From NCBI RefSeq assembly GCF_016748675.1, contig NZ_CP051534.1, positions 1 to 64,000 on the forward strand: 64,000 bases of DNA, given 5' to 3'. Each line of letters starts with the position of its first letter. Positions within the stretch are counted from its first letter, which is position 1. Positions 28,882 through 37,861 of the stretch are shown here, one piece after another. Under the pieces are notes generated by a model. It searched no databases, had not been told where the DNA came from, and worked only from the letters and a program-made list of their open reading frames with translations. Made by a program: the position numbers and the translations under genes. The stretch comes from Helicobacter pylori. GTDB taxonomy: Bacteria; Campylobacterota; Campylobacteria; Campylobacterales; Helicobacteraceae.

Positions 28882-29514
28882 TTCTTTTAGGCTTTGTTGG
28901 AAAATCACAATGGGGTTATTGGAGCGTGTATTAAAAAGCTCAATATAGGGCAAACTGACGCTGTGAAAAGTGGTGTTGTTTTCCCTCAAATTGATAGCGA
29001 TTTGATAGTCTAGTTGGTGGGATTTCAATAAAAAGTCATTCAGCAAACAATCATTAATCAAGCCCAAATTATCATGGCTAATCAAAAGCATTTTGGCTTT
29101 TAATTTCAGGGCAAAATCCAACATGTTTTCTTCTAAAGTGATAGGCACGCATAACCCCCCAGCCCCTTCAACGATGACTAAATCGTAAGTTTTGGTGAAA
29201 TTTTGGAGGCGTTGGGTTAAATTGTTCGTGTCAATGGGGGCGTTTGGATCTTCTTCTTGTTGGGCGATGAGGGGGGCTGAAGCTTTATGATAACGATAGA
29301 ATGAAATGTCTTTTAAGGTTAAAGAGCGATCTAAAAGGCGGTTATCCTGTAAGAATAGGTGTGCATCGCTAAAGTGGTTGGTTGTGTCATTAACGCCCGT
29401 TTCAATGGGCTTTAATAAAATCGTTTTAACGCCACAAGCGTTGCAATACTGGGCTAATAGCCTAGCGCATGTGGTTTTTCCGGCATTGGTGTTAGTCGCG
29501 CTGATAAAGAGCAT
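28858..29514 (-). CDS. bioD: Dethiobiotin synthetase
   Basis: A 218-residue BioD, which closes the ureido ring of dethiobiotin from diaminopelargonate, CO2 and ATP. The P-loop FISATNTNAGKTTCARLLAQ starts at residue 3, and LLKPIETGVND follows with the conserved Lys. The family motif LVIVEGAGGLCVPI is near residue 115. It lies three bases after the unrecognised gene at 29518-31239 on the same strand, so the two are probably transcribed together, and it overlaps HP0028 tail to tail. Confidence 0.93.
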   Translation of the reverse strand: MLFISATNTNAGKTTCARLLAQYCNACGVKTILLKPIETGVNDTTNHFSDAHLFLQDNRLLDRSLTLKDISFYRYHKASAPLIAQQEEDPNAPIDTNNLTQRLQNFTKTYDLVIVEGAGGLCVPITLEENMLDFALKLKAKMLLISHDNLGLINDCLLNDFLLKSHQLDYQIAINLRENNTTFHSVSLPYIELFNTRSNNPIVIFQQSLKELMSFALK

Positions 29515-29517
29515 GGT

Positions 29518-31239
29518 TTAACCTTTAAAACTATAGTCATTACCCCTAAAGTGGTAAGCCCCATCAAAGATTTGAGAAGTCAATACATTTTTGATTTGTG
29601 GTAACTTCACATTTTTAAGTGCTTCTCGTGGGACTTCAATGACTAGTCTCTCAAACGCTTGGTCGCTTAAAGGGTTATCAATATCAAAAACGAAACTTAA
29701 GATATTGTGGAGTGAGTTGTAGGTAACTTTGTCAATCAACGCATAATTTAGTCTAACGCCCTCTGCTTGCTCTATGGCGGTAACGATGCTTTTAGATAGT
29801 CTAGGGCTGATGTTACCAAGTTGTGTCGCTAAATCTGTCGGCGAGATAAAGCAATAACCTGCATCGGTGTCTGTGGTGTTAGCAAGCACTTTAGCAATCA
29901 ATGTCCTACTCACTTCTTTTCCTTTTAGCATAGCTTTAAAAAGGTTATTGACTTTAAGCGCATTTTCATAGCTTTGTCTAAAACTAGCATTCAACACTTT
30001 CTTTCTGTTTTCTCGCTCTTTAATAGCTTGTAGTTCGTATTTCTCTATGTCATCAGCATCAAAAGTTCTAGGACTGCCATGATATTGCCTTGCTTTAATA
30101 AAGCTTTTAACCCCATTCTCAAGTTGTCTGTAAAAACCATCAGCATTCTTTTGGATACTCATCGCCTTAATTTGTGTCTTACCTAACTCATCAAAGAATA
30201 TTCCATAATTGTCCTTGTTCTCTTTTTTAAAGAATGTATAAACGCTGTTGTGTAAGCGTGTGATAGATTGGGTTATAGAAGTGGAGAATGTAATGCCTGT
30301 AAAAGTCCAATCCACTTTACCAAAATCCTTTTGTGTCGCTAATAGTAAATCCACTTTGCCAGTCTTGGCGTTTTCACAATAACAAATCGCCATTTGATTA
30401 AAAAGTCGTGCCAACAATAATAGATGATTTTTCAAATCAAATGTGCTACTAGGTTCGTTTTGAAACACAAAGAAGCTAACTTCTCTGTCTGGTAAAAGAG
30501 TGTCCTCGAGATTATCTTTCCAATACCCAATCACTTGAATATATCCTACAAAGTCTCCCCAACTATCTAAATACGCTTTTAGATGTCTTGTCCTTTCCAT
30601 ATTGTCTTTATAGGTGTAGCGGTATTTTTTGACAAATTTATCGCTAGACATAAAGTCTTTCATTGTGGCTTTGCTATTAAGGGCAATATATCTGTCCATA
30701 AATTTCTGTCCAAATATATTGCGAAGTGTTCTATAAATGTTAGTATTCCCTTTAAAGAAGTCTTTAGCTTTTATAGGTTTGTGCCAATCTACTTCAGCGT
30801 ATTTGTCTTGCCAATATTTAGCCATTTTTTTAGCGTCAGCTCTATTATAACCGCTCTTATACGCTTCTATCAATAATTCTCGTTCCTTTTCAGTAAAGTC
30901 TTTAATAAAAGCGTCTTTAAAAGGTCTAAACGCAGAGATAGTCCCAAAAGGTAGTCCGCTCGCAATCTTTTTATAAATTTTGATAAGACTAGCGCTTTCA
31001 ATTGTAGAGCCTTTAATAGTTTTGTGGCTCATATCGTATTTAAGTCGTGAGATTTCATCGCCAACAGCATCTAAAAACTTGCTTAAGGGCATAGCCTTAC
31101 CAAGCACCCTTACTCTAGGTTTATTTTGTCTAGCTAATTTCTTGTCCGCTAACGCCTTATCAATAGCCGATGTCAATGAAGTAGAAGTGTTTCTTTGTGG
31201 CTCATCAACAAATTCTAAAAAGTCGTAATTCAATAGCAT
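29518..31239 (-). CDS. 573-residue protein of unknown function
   Basis: I do not recognise a family. The protein has no signal peptide or membrane helix and is rich in Lys, Arg and aromatic residues. It looks mainly helical at both ends with a central mixed region (DREVSFFVFQNEPSSTF, VDLLLATQKDFGKVDWTF). The C-terminal part (PTDLATQLGNISPRLSKSIV) looks like a small helical DNA-binding or adaptor module, but that is only an impression. The ATG is preceded by AAAGGACACAAA. Codon choice uses more AAG, GTC and CTA than its neighbours, which hints at acquisition. It sits between uspA and bioD, three bases from bioD, and corresponds to the HP0030 position. Confidence 0.6.
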   Translation of the reverse strand: MLLNYDFLEFVDEPQRNTSTSLTSAIDKALADKKLARQNKPRVRVLGKAMPLSKFLDAVGDEISRLKYDMSHKTIKGSTIESASLIKIYKKIASGLPFGTISAFRPFKDAFIKDFTEKERELLIEAYKSGYNRADAKKMAKYWQDKYAEVDWHKPIKAKDFFKGNTNIYRTLRNIFGQKFMDRYIALNSKATMKDFMSSDKFVKKYRYTYKDNMERTRHLKAYLDSWGDFVGYIQVIGYWKDNLEDTLLPDREVSFFVFQNEPSSTFDLKNHLLLLARLFNQMAICYCENAKTGKVDLLLATQKDFGKVDWTFTGITFSTSITQSITRLHNSVYTFFKKENKDNYGIFFDELGKTQIKAMSIQKNADGFYRQLENGVKSFIKARQYHGSPRTFDADDIEKYELQAIKERENRKKVLNASFRQSYENALKVNNLFKAMLKGKEVSRTLIAKVLANTTDTDAGYCFISPTDLATQLGNISPRLSKSIVTAIEQAEGVRLNYALIDKVTYNSLHNILSFVFDIDNPLSDQAFERLVIEVPREALKNVKLPQIKNVLTSQIFDGAYHFRGNDYSFKG

Positions 31240-31314
31240 TTTGTGTCCTTTTCTTTAAGCGAGATTGTAGCGCTTTATCTTTGAGCTTTCAGCGGGTCAT
31301 TAGGGTTTATTTGG

Positions 31315-31320
31315 TATAAT
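31315..31320 (+). promoter_or_regulatory. -10 box of the uspA-clpS-clpA-panD-ybaB run
   Basis: GGTATAATAT with a perfect TATAAT lies 29 bases before the uspA ATG and is the only clear promoter before a long, tightly spaced plus-strand gene run. Confidence 0.75.
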
Positions 31321-31348
31321 ATCAAAACTCCATTTAAGGTTGGTTCTT

Positions 31349-31762
31349 ATGAATATTTTATTTGGGATTAGCGACACGCAAGAATGTTATAACGCTATTA
31401 AATTCGCTGTCAAATTAGCCCATTCGCTTAAAGAGGTCCGTTTCACTCTATTGCATGTGAGCATGGAAGTGTTTATTTATAGCGAAAGCGGGATGATGGA
31501 TTATGGCCAAACAGAAGCCTTAGAAGAAGAAAAAGCTAAGGCTTTGTTAAAGCAATTTGAAGACGCTTTCAAAAAAGAAAATATAGAGTGCGAGAGCGTT
31601 CTAAAAAGCGGTGATTTGATTGATGTGGTTTTAGAAATGGCTAAGGATTATGATTTGTTATTGATTGGGGCGAGCGAATCCAATTTGTTGTATCGTTTGT
31701 TCATTTCACACCAAAATAGCTTGGTTGAACAATCCAGTATCCCTGTTGTGATCGCCAAGTAG
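31349..31762 (+). CDS. Universal stress protein family (UspA-like)
   Basis: A 137-residue UspA-fold protein. It starts MNILFGISDTQECYNAIKFA and ends with the nucleotide-loop region LLLIGASESNLLYRLFISHQ, NSLVEQSSIPVVIAK. The G-2x-G-9x-G(S/T) ATP-binding signature is degenerate, so ATP binding is doubtful. I choose the ATG at 31349 over a TTG three codons upstream. It lies 15 bases before clpS in the same run, which suggests a link to proteolysis or stress. HP0031 family. Confidence 0.75.
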   Translation: MNILFGISDTQECYNAIKFAVKLAHSLKEVRFTLLHVSMEVFIYSESGMMDYGQTEALEEEKAKALLKQFEDAFKKENIECESVLKSGDLIDVVLEMAKDYDLLLIGASESNLLYRLFISHQNSLVEQSSIPVVIAK

Positions 31763-31776
31763 CATGGATAAGCGGC

Positions 31777-32052
31777 ATGAAAATGTATAACATACCCACC
31801 CCCACCATGGCGCAAGTGATCATGGTTGATGACCCCATTACGACAACGGAATTTGTCATCTCTGCTTTGAGGGATTTTTTTGACAAGTCTTTAGAGGAGG
31901 CTCAAGCCCTCACATCAAGCATCCATCGTGATGGTGAGGGGGTTTGTGGCGTCTATCCTTATGATATTGCCAGGCATAGGGCAGCATGGGTTAAGGACAA
32001 AGCCAGAGCGTTAGAATTCCCTTTAAAATTATTGGTAGAAGAGATAAAATAA
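31777..32052 (+). CDS. clpS: ClpS adaptor of the ClpAP protease
   Basis: A 91-residue ClpS, which binds N-end-rule substrates and delivers them to ClpA. The core shows VIMVDDPITTTEFVISALRD, the equivalent of the substrate-binding VLHNDDYTTMEFV, and the helix ending VYPYDIARHRAAWV near residue 65. The usual Asn of the N-degron pocket is Val-Asp-Asp here, a shift in the acidic pocket worth noting. Its stop overlaps the clpA ATG, so adaptor and unfoldase are co-translated. Confidence 0.9.
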   Translation: MKMYNIPTPTMAQVIMVDDPITTTEFVISALRDFFDKSLEEAQALTSSIHRDGEGVCGVYPYDIARHRAAWVKDKARALEFPLKLLVEEIK

Positions 32053-34277
32053 TGGCTAAATTCAATCAAGATCTCAATGAAGTTCTCAACCAAGCTTTAA
32101 ATTTAGCCCTGGATCTTAACCACGCCCTTTGCACCACAGAGCATGTGCTACTAGTCATTTTAGAACATGAGAGCGGGGCAAAGATTATTGGCGCTTTAGA
32201 AAGAGATGACTATGATAAATTAAAACAAATCCTTAAAGACTATTTGTTGCAATATGTGCCTTTAAAGAGCGATCCAGCTAAAATGCCTGCCAGGAGTTTT
32301 GTGCTATTAAGAATGCTTAAAAGAATGTATGCGAGTTGTTTTGAGAGCGTGGGCGTGGAAGAATTGCTTATTTTAATGCTGGATCACCCCGATTGTTACG
32401 CTTCAAAACTCATGGATAGTTTTGGCATCGCTCGTTTGTATTCTAATCCTGCTTTATTGGATTTGGATAACCATGGTATTCCTAATGACATTAATGATAA
32501 TGAAGAAGCGCCCAAAAACACTCCCCTAAAAAAATACGCTAAAAATTTGAGCGCTTTAGCCCAAGACAACGCTTTAGATCCAGTTATTGGCAGAGAAGAA
32601 GAGATTTTAAGAGTGATAGAAATTTTAGGGCGCAGAAAAAAGAATAACCCGCTTTTAATTGGCGAAGCGGGCGTAGGGAAAACTTCCATCGCTGAAGCTT
32701 TGGCTTTAAAAATCGCTCAAAAAGAAGTGCCGGAATTTTTGCAAGAATATGAGGTTTATTCTTTGGATTTAGCTTTAATGGTGGCTGGGGCAAAATACAG
32801 AGGGGATTTTGAAAAGCGCTTGAAAAAAACGCTCAAAGAGATCCAACAAAACGGCCGTATCATTTTATTCATTGATGAAATCCACACCCTTTTAGGCGCA
32901 GGGAGCAGTAACGCTGGGAGCTTGGATGCGGCGAATATCTTAAAACCGGTTTTAACGGATGGGGGCTTGAAATGTTTAGGAGCGACCACTTTTGAAGAAT
33001 ACCGCAGCGTGTTTGAAAAAGACAAGGCTTTTAATAGGCGTTTTTCAGTCATAAAAGTTGAAGAGCCTTCTAAAGAGGCGTGTTACTTGATTTTAAAAAA
33101 GATCGCTCCCCTTTATGAAGAACACCACCAGGTGCGTTATGATGAAAGCGTGTTTAAGGCATGCGTGGATTTGACGAGTGATTACATGCATGATAAATTC
33201 TTGCCGGATAAAGCGATTGAATTATTAGATGAGGTGGGATCGAGGAAAAAAATCAACCCCAAAAAGGGCAAAAAAATCGGCGTTGATGACGTGAAAGAAA
33301 CGCTCGCTCTCAAGCTTAAAATCCCCAAAATGCGTTTGAGCAGCGATAAAAAAGCCCTTTTAAGGAATTTAGAAAAATCGCTTAAAAATAAGATTTTTGC
33401 CCAAGCAGAAGCGATCAGTCTTGTTAGCAATGCGATTAAAATCCAGCATTGCGGGCTTTCTTCTAAAAATAAGCCTGTGGGGAGCTTTTTATTCGTGGGG
33501 CCTAGTGGGGTGGGGAAAACGGAGTTAGCTAAAGAATTGGCCTTGAATTTGAATTTGCATTTTGAACGCTTTGACATGAGCGAATACAAAGAAGCCCATA
33601 GCGTGGCAAAACTCATCGGGAGTCCTAGCGGTTATGTGGGGTTTGAGCAAGGGGGGCTGTTGGTGAATGCGATTAAAAAACACCCGCATTGCTTGCTGCT
33701 TTTAGATGAAATAGAAAAGGCTCATTCTAATGTGTATGATTTGTTGTTGCAGGTGATGGATAACGCCACTTTGAGCGATAATTTAGGCAACAAGGCGAGT
33801 TTTAAGCATGTGATACTGATTATGACTTCAAATGTGGGGAGTAAGGATAAGGACACGCTAGGGTTTTTTAGCGCTAAAAACGCCAAGTATGATAAAGCCG
33901 TTAAAGAGCTTTTAACCCCTGAATTACGATCCAGAATCGATGCGATCGTGCCTTTTAACGCACTCAGTTTGGAGGATTTTGAACGCATTGTCTCTGTGGA
34001 ATTAGACAAATTAAAAGCCCTAGCGTTAGAGCAAGGCGTGATCTTAAAATTCCATAAAGAAGTTTTGAAATGTATCGCGCAAAAGAGCTATCAAACGACT
34101 TTAGGAGCGAGAGAAATTAAAAAAATCATTCATAATGAAATCAAAACCCAATTAAGCGATATACTGCTCTTACAATCGTTTAAAAAACCTTGTAAGATCG
34201 CTTGCTTATTGGAAAAAAACCAATTGGTTCTAAAAGAAATCAAGCGCGTGCAAAAGGTGAAAGAAAATGACTTTTGA
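32052..34277 (+). CDS. clpA: ATP-dependent Clp protease ATPase subunit ClpA
   Basis: A 741-residue Hsp100 unfoldase that feeds ClpP. The N domain (residues 1-140) is followed by NBD1, with Walker [15 protein letters not shown] near residue 205 and Walker [24 protein letters not shown]2 has Walker [15 protein letters not shown] near residue 485 and [20 protein letters not shown]. There is no ClpB-type long middle coiled coil, supporting ClpA. It overlaps clpS at the start and panD by 11 bases at the end. Confidence 0.95.
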   Translation: MAKFNQDLNEVLNQALNLALDLNHALCTTEHVLLVILEHESGAKIIGALERDDYDKLKQILKDYLLQYVPLKSDPAKMPARSFVLLRMLKRMYASCFESVGVEELLILMLDHPDCYASKLMDSFGIARLYSNPALLDLDNHGIPNDINDNEEAPKNTPLKKYAKNLSALAQDNALDPVIGREEEILRVIEILGRRKKNNPLLIGEAGVGKTSIAEALALKIAQKEVPEFLQEYEVYSLDLALMVAGAKYRGDFEKRLKKTLKEIQQNGRIILFIDEIHTLLGAGSSNAGSLDAANILKPVLTDGGLKCLGATTFEEYRSVFEKDKAFNRRFSVIKVEEPSKEACYLILKKIAPLYEEHHQVRYDESVFKACVDLTSDYMHDKFLPDKAIELLDEVGSRKKINPKKGKKIGVDDVKETLALKLKIPKMRLSSDKKALLRNLEKSLKNKIFAQAEAISLVSNAIKIQHCGLSSKNKPVGSFLFVGPSGVGKTELAKELALNLNLHFERFDMSEYKEAHSVAKLIGSPSGYVGFEQGGLLVNAIKKHPHCLLLLDEIEKAHSNVYDLLLQVMDNATLSDNLGNKASFKHVILIMTSNVGSKDKDTLGFFSAKNAKYDKAVKELLTPELRSRIDAIVPFNALSLEDFERIVSVELDKLKALALEQGVILKFHKEVLKCIAQKSYQTTLGAREIKKIIHNEIKTQLSDILLLQSFKKPCKIACLLEKNQLVLKEIKRVQKVKENDF

Positions 34278-34620
34278 AATGCTTTATAGTAAAATCCATA
34301 GGGCTACTATCACGGACGCTAATCTCAACTATATAGGCTCGATCACCATAGATGAGGATTTGGCCAAGCTGGCTAAGCTTAGAGAGGGCATGAAAGTGGA
34401 AATCGTGGATGTCAATAATGGCGAACGCTTCAGCACCTATGTGATTTTAGGGAAAAAAAGGGGCGAAATTTGCGTCAATGGCGCAGCGGCCAGAAAAGTG
34501 GCCATAGGCGATGTGGTGATCATCTTAGCTTATGCGAGCATGAATGAAGATGAAATCAATACGCACAAGCCATGCATCGTGCTAGTGGATGAAAAAAACG
34601 AAATTTTAGAAAAGGGTTAG
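34267..34620 (+). CDS. panD: Aspartate 1-decarboxylase proenzyme
   Basis: A 117-residue pyruvoyl enzyme that makes beta-alanine for pantothenate. Self-cleavage should occur at Gly24-Ser25 in [11 protein letters not shown]; the Ser becomes the pyruvoyl group. The C-terminal [23 protein letters not shown] is typical. It supplies the substrate of PanC encoded at 3199. It overlaps clpA by 11 bases and is followed two bases later by ybaB. Confidence 0.95.
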   Translation: MTFEMLYSKIHRATITDANLNYIGSITIDEDLAKLAKLREGMKVEIVDVNNGERFSTYVILGKKRGEICVNGAAARKVAIGDVVIILAYASMNEDEINTHKPCIVLVDEKNEILEKG

Positions 34621-34622
34621 AG

Positions 34623-34925
34623 ATGGATTTTAGTCAATTAGGCGGGTTAAGCGGGTTGTTAGACGGCATGAAAAAAGAGTTTTCCCAACTAGAAGAAAAG
34701 AATAAAGACACGATCCACACTTCCAAAAGCGGTGGGGGAATGGTGAGCGTGAGTTTTAATGGGTTGGGGGAGTTGGTGGATTTGCAGATTGATGACAGCC
34801 TGTTAGAAGATAAAGAAGCGATGCAAATCTATTTGATGAGCGCTTTGAATGATGGGTATAAAGCCGTAGAAGAAAACCGAAAAAATTTAGCCTTTAACAT
34901 GCTAGGGAATTTTGCTAAGTTGTGA
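34623..34925 (+). CDS. YbaB/EbfC family nucleoid-associated protein
   Basis: A 100-residue protein with an N-terminal helix (DGMKKEFSQLEEKNKD), a small beta sheet (GGGMVSVSFNGLGELVDLQIDDSLLE) and a C-terminal helix (ALNDGYKAVEENRKN). This is the YbaB fold, a dimeric non-specific DNA-binding protein. It is often encoded with recR or dnaX elsewhere; here it follows panD. Its stop shares one base with the next ATG. HP0035 family. Confidence 0.85.
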   Translation: MDFSQLGGLSGLLDGMKKEFSQLEEKNKDTIHTSKSGGGMVSVSFNGLGELVDLQIDDSLLEDKEAMQIYLMSALNDGYKAVEENRKNLAFNMLGNFAKL

Positions 34926-35929
34926 TGCTTTATAAGACCCTTATTGCTTTTATCGCTCTGTTGGGTTTTTTGAATGGCTTAGGGGCTTATGATTTCAAGC
35001 ATTGTCAAGCGTTTTTTAAAAAAGCGAGCCTTCAAAATGGGGGCGTGGCTTTAAAGGAATTGCCTAAAGGCGTGTATTTGTATTATTCCAAAACCTACCC
35101 CAAACACGCCAAAGTCATCAAATCCGATCCCTTTGTAGGGCTGTATTTGTTGCAAAGCGCGCCAAGCGAGTATGTTTATACCTTAAGGGATTTAGACAAA
35201 GATGCTCTTATGAGACCCATGGCCAGTATAGGGGCTAAAGAAGCCCAAGAAGCGCGATTATTGGTAGGGCAAAAAGGCTATGACCGCTACGCTCAAATTT
35301 CACAAAAAACCCAAAAAAATGGCGTTATCAGCAATATTTGCTATCAAATGCTAGGGCTAGGGGTAGGGGGGAACGGCTTTATAGAAACGAAATTTATCAA
35401 GCGCTTTTTAAACCAAAAAGAGCCTTATTATGGGGATATTGGGGTGCGTTTAAAAGAAAATAATAAGCGTTTAGTGGTAGCGCAATTTGATCCCTTTTTC
35501 CCTAAAAACCCTTTTTTAAAAAACGATGAGATCCTAGCGATCAACCATCAAAAGATCCACTCGTTAGCGGAGTTTGAATGGGTGGTGAGCAATCTTAAAT
35601 ACCAAAGCCTTGCCAAAGTGAGAATCAAACGAAACCACAAAATCAAAGAAGTAACGCTCAAAGTCAATAAACGCTATGGGGGGTTTTTGCTCAAAGACAC
35701 TTTTTTAGAGCGCTACGGCATCGCTTTAGATGAGCGTTTTATCATCACTAAAATAGGTGCTCATTTGCCCAAAGGCTTGGATTTTTTAAAGCTTGGGGAT
35801 AGGATTTTATGGGTGAATCGTAAAAATATGGCGTCCAACCCAAAGGCTTTAAGAGAAGCGTTAAGCACGCCTAAAATTGAATTATTAGTTTGGCGTAAAG
35901 GCTTTGAATTTTACATTAAAGTCCGTTGA
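34925..35929 (+). CDS. Exported PDZ-domain protein of unknown function
   Basis: A 334-residue protein with a signal peptide (MLYKTLIAFIALLGFLNGLGAYDF). Its C-terminal half contains two PDZ-like segments, FLKNDEILAINHQKIHSLAE (near residue 200) and LDFLKLGDRILWVNRKNMAS (near residue 285). There is no Ser-protease catalytic motif, so it looks like a scaffold rather than a DegP-type protease. The ATG shares a base with the ybaB stop; a GTG one codon earlier is also possible. It sits directly upstream of comB6 and could be transcribed with the competence genes. HP0036 family. Confidence 0.65.
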   Translation: MLYKTLIAFIALLGFLNGLGAYDFKHCQAFFKKASLQNGGVALKELPKGVYLYYSKTYPKHAKVIKSDPFVGLYLLQSAPSEYVYTLRDLDKDALMRPMASIGAKEAQEARLLVGQKGYDRYAQISQKTQKNGVISNICYQMLGLGVGGNGFIETKFIKRFLNQKEPYYGDIGVRLKENNKRLVVAQFDPFFPKNPFLKNDEILAINHQKIHSLAEFEWVVSNLKYQSLAKVRIKRNHKIKEVTLKVNKRYGGFLLKDTFLERYGIALDERFIITKIGAHLPKGLDFLKLGDRILWVNRKNMASNPKALREALSTPKIELLVWRKGFEFYIKVR

Positions 35930-35936
35930 AGTATTG

Positions 35937-36992
35937 ATGAAAAATGACGCTTATGAAATTATCCTTTCTTGGTTTATCACGCCTCTCACGGCGATTTTAG
36001 GGCGTTTCGCTGAATTTTTCCTCTACACCTTGCATGCGCAATTGGTGTTTAATAGCGTGGTCGCTTTGGCGTTCATGCTCTTTGCTTATAGGAGTTTGAA
36101 AGAACAGAATTTCTTCAGCGCTAGCGCGCTAACAGAAGCGTTATTATTTGTGGGGTTTTTTGCACTTTTCAACTACGCTTTGAAAAACCCTTCGCGCTTT
36201 TATGAATTGTTTCAAAACGCTATTTTTATTGCGCCTAACATGATCACTCAAAGCCTCTCTCAAAGCTTGAGTAACTTTTCTAACCACGCGCTTTCTTTAG
36301 ATTTTATCTTTAATCATGGTTTTTATGCCCTTAGTTTCATCAGCGATTTGAGCCATAATGAAATGTCCGTGTGGCTTTTTTTAAGCATCTTGCAAGCGCT
36401 TTTTTTGAGCGTGCTGTTTGCGATCATCATTTTAGTGTATTTGGAAGTGCATGTGTGGTGCTCTTTAGGGGTGTTGTTTTTAGCGTTTGGGTTTTTCAAA
36501 ACCTGGAGGAGCGTTGTAATCACATGCCTTAAAAAATGCTTCGCTCTTGGGTTTTACAAGCCTTTTTTGTTGTTGGTGGGGTTTTTGAACGTGTCGGTTA
36601 CTAAGGCTTTAATAGACGCTCATATGCAAGAAAAACAAGACTTAAGCCTTTTATTGGTGGTGGCGTTATTTTTGTGTTGCGTCTTTATCATAGGCGTGCC
36701 TTTTTTCATCAACGCTTTGTTTAGGGTGCAAAACAGCCTTAAAGAAACTTACAAACTCGCTACCAATTTGAGCACTAACCTCAGCCAAAACGCTTTCAAT
36801 TCCTTACAATATATCACGACCTCGCCCGCTCCCTCTAGCGTTTCTACTTCTACAAGCGGTAGCGTTTCTAAAGAAAAGGAAACGCATTCCCCCACATTCA
36901 AGGTAGAAACCACTCAATTAGATGTAAAAATTCCAAATTTCAAGCAAAAAAAGGTTAAAAAGGATACAATAGATACAAAAAATGAAATTTAA
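35937..36992 (+). CDS. comB6: ComB6, polytopic VirB6/TrbL-like membrane protein
   Basis: A protein of about 351 residues with five or more membrane helices (for example LVFNSVVALAFMLFAY, LLLVVALFLCCVFIIGVPFF) and a Ser/Thr-rich cytoplasmic tail (SSVSTSTSGSVSKEKE). This is a VirB6-type channel component of the ComB DNA-uptake system. I use the ATG at 35937, just after the preceding stop; the open frame extends 11 codons further back into that gene. It is followed closely by comB7. HP0037 family. Confidence 0.8.
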   Translation: MKNDAYEIILSWFITPLTAILGRFAEFFLYTLHAQLVFNSVVALAFMLFAYRSLKEQNFFSASALTEALLFVGFFALFNYALKNPSRFYELFQNAIFIAPNMITQSLSQSLSNFSNHALSLDFIFNHGFYALSFISDLSHNEMSVWLFLSILQALFLSVLFAIIILVYLEVHVWCSLGVLFLAFGFFKTWRSVVITCLKKCFALGFYKPFLLLVGFLNVSVTKALIDAHMQEKQDLSLLLVVALFLCCVFIIGVPFFINALFRVQNSLKETYKLATNLSTNLSQNAFNSLQYITTSPAPSSVSTSTSGSVSKEKETHSPTFKVETTQLDVKIPNFKQKKVKKDTIDTKNEI

Positions 36993-37007
36993 ATAAATAG
37001 GAATTTA

Positions 37008-37121
37008 ATGAGAATTTTTTTTGTTATTATGGGACTTGTGTTTTTTGGTTGCACCAGTAAGGTGCATGAGATGAAAAAAAGCCCTTGCACCTTGTATGAA
37101 AACAGGTTAAATCTCGCATGA
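37008..37121 (+). CDS. comB7: ComB7, VirB7-like small lipoprotein
   Basis: A 37-codon gene too short for routine ORF calling. It starts MRIFFVIMGLVFFGC, a lipoprotein signal with the lipidated Cys at residue 15, followed by TSKVHEMKKSPCTLYENR with one more Cys. A second Cys is typical of VirB7, which is disulfide-linked to VirB9 in other systems. The TGA overlaps the comB8 ATG (ATGA). The position between comB6 and comB8 matches the established comB6-comB10 order in H. pylori. Confidence 0.9.
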   Translation: MRIFFVIMGLVFFGCTSKVHEMKKSPCTLYENRLNLA

Positions 37122-37861
37122 AAGAAAAGCCTTTCAATAGCGAGCAGTTGATCTATTTAGAAGAGCTTTTAAGCCACCAAGAAAAGCATTTAGAAAACAA
37201 GCTTTCTGGTTTCTCGGTGAACGATTTGGACATGCAAAGCGTGTTTCGGCTAGAAAGGAACCGCTTGAAAATCGCTTACAGGCTTTTAGGTTTGATGAGC
37301 TTTATCGCGTTTGTCTTAGCGATCGTGTTAATCAGTATCCTGCCCTTACAAAAAACCGAACACCATTTCGTGGATTTTTTAAACCAGGACAAGCATTACG
37401 CCATTATCCAAAGAGCGGATAAAAGCATTTCTAGTAATGAAGCGTTGGCTCGTTCGCTCATTGGGGCGTATGTGTTAAACCGAGAGAGCATTAACCGCAT
37501 TGACGATAAATCGCGCTATGAACTGGTGCGCTTGCAAAGCAGTTCTAAAGTGTGGCAACGCTTTGAAGATTTGATTAAAACCCAAAACAGCATTTATGCG
37601 CAAAGCCATTTAGAAAGAGAAGTCCATATCGTCAATATTGCGATCTATCAGCAAGACAATAACCCCATTGCGAGCGTATCCATTGTTGCTAAACTTTTGA
37701 ATGAAAACAAGCTGGTGTATGAAAAGCGTTATAAAATCGTATTGAGCTATTTGTTTGACACCCCGGATTTTGATTACGCTTCCATGCCTAAAAACCCTAC
37801 CGGCTTTAAAATCACTCGTTACAGCATCACTGAAATCGCGCCGACTAATAGGAATGATTGA
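37118..37861 (+). CDS. comB8: ComB8, VirB8-like assembly factor
   Basis: A 247-residue VirB8-type protein: an N-terminal cytoplasmic stretch of about 50 residues, one membrane helix (LLGLMSFIAFVLAIVLISIL) and a periplasmic domain with YVLNRESINRIDDKSRYELV, AIYQQDNNPIASVSIVAKLL and YEKRYKIVLSYLF, typical of VirB8. It nucleates the inner-membrane complex of the ComB machine. It overlaps comB7 by four bases and comB9 by one. Confidence 0.92.
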   Translation: MKEKPFNSEQLIYLEELLSHQEKHLENKLSGFSVNDLDMQSVFRLERNRLKIAYRLLGLMSFIAFVLAIVLISILPLQKTEHHFVDFLNQDKHYAIIQRADKSISSNEALARSLIGAYVLNRESINRIDDKSRYELVRLQSSSKVWQRFEDLIKTQNSIYAQSHLEREVHIVNIAIYQQDNNPIASVSIVAKLLNENKLVYEKRYKIVLSYLFDTPDFDYASMPKNPTGFKITRYSITEIAPTNRND

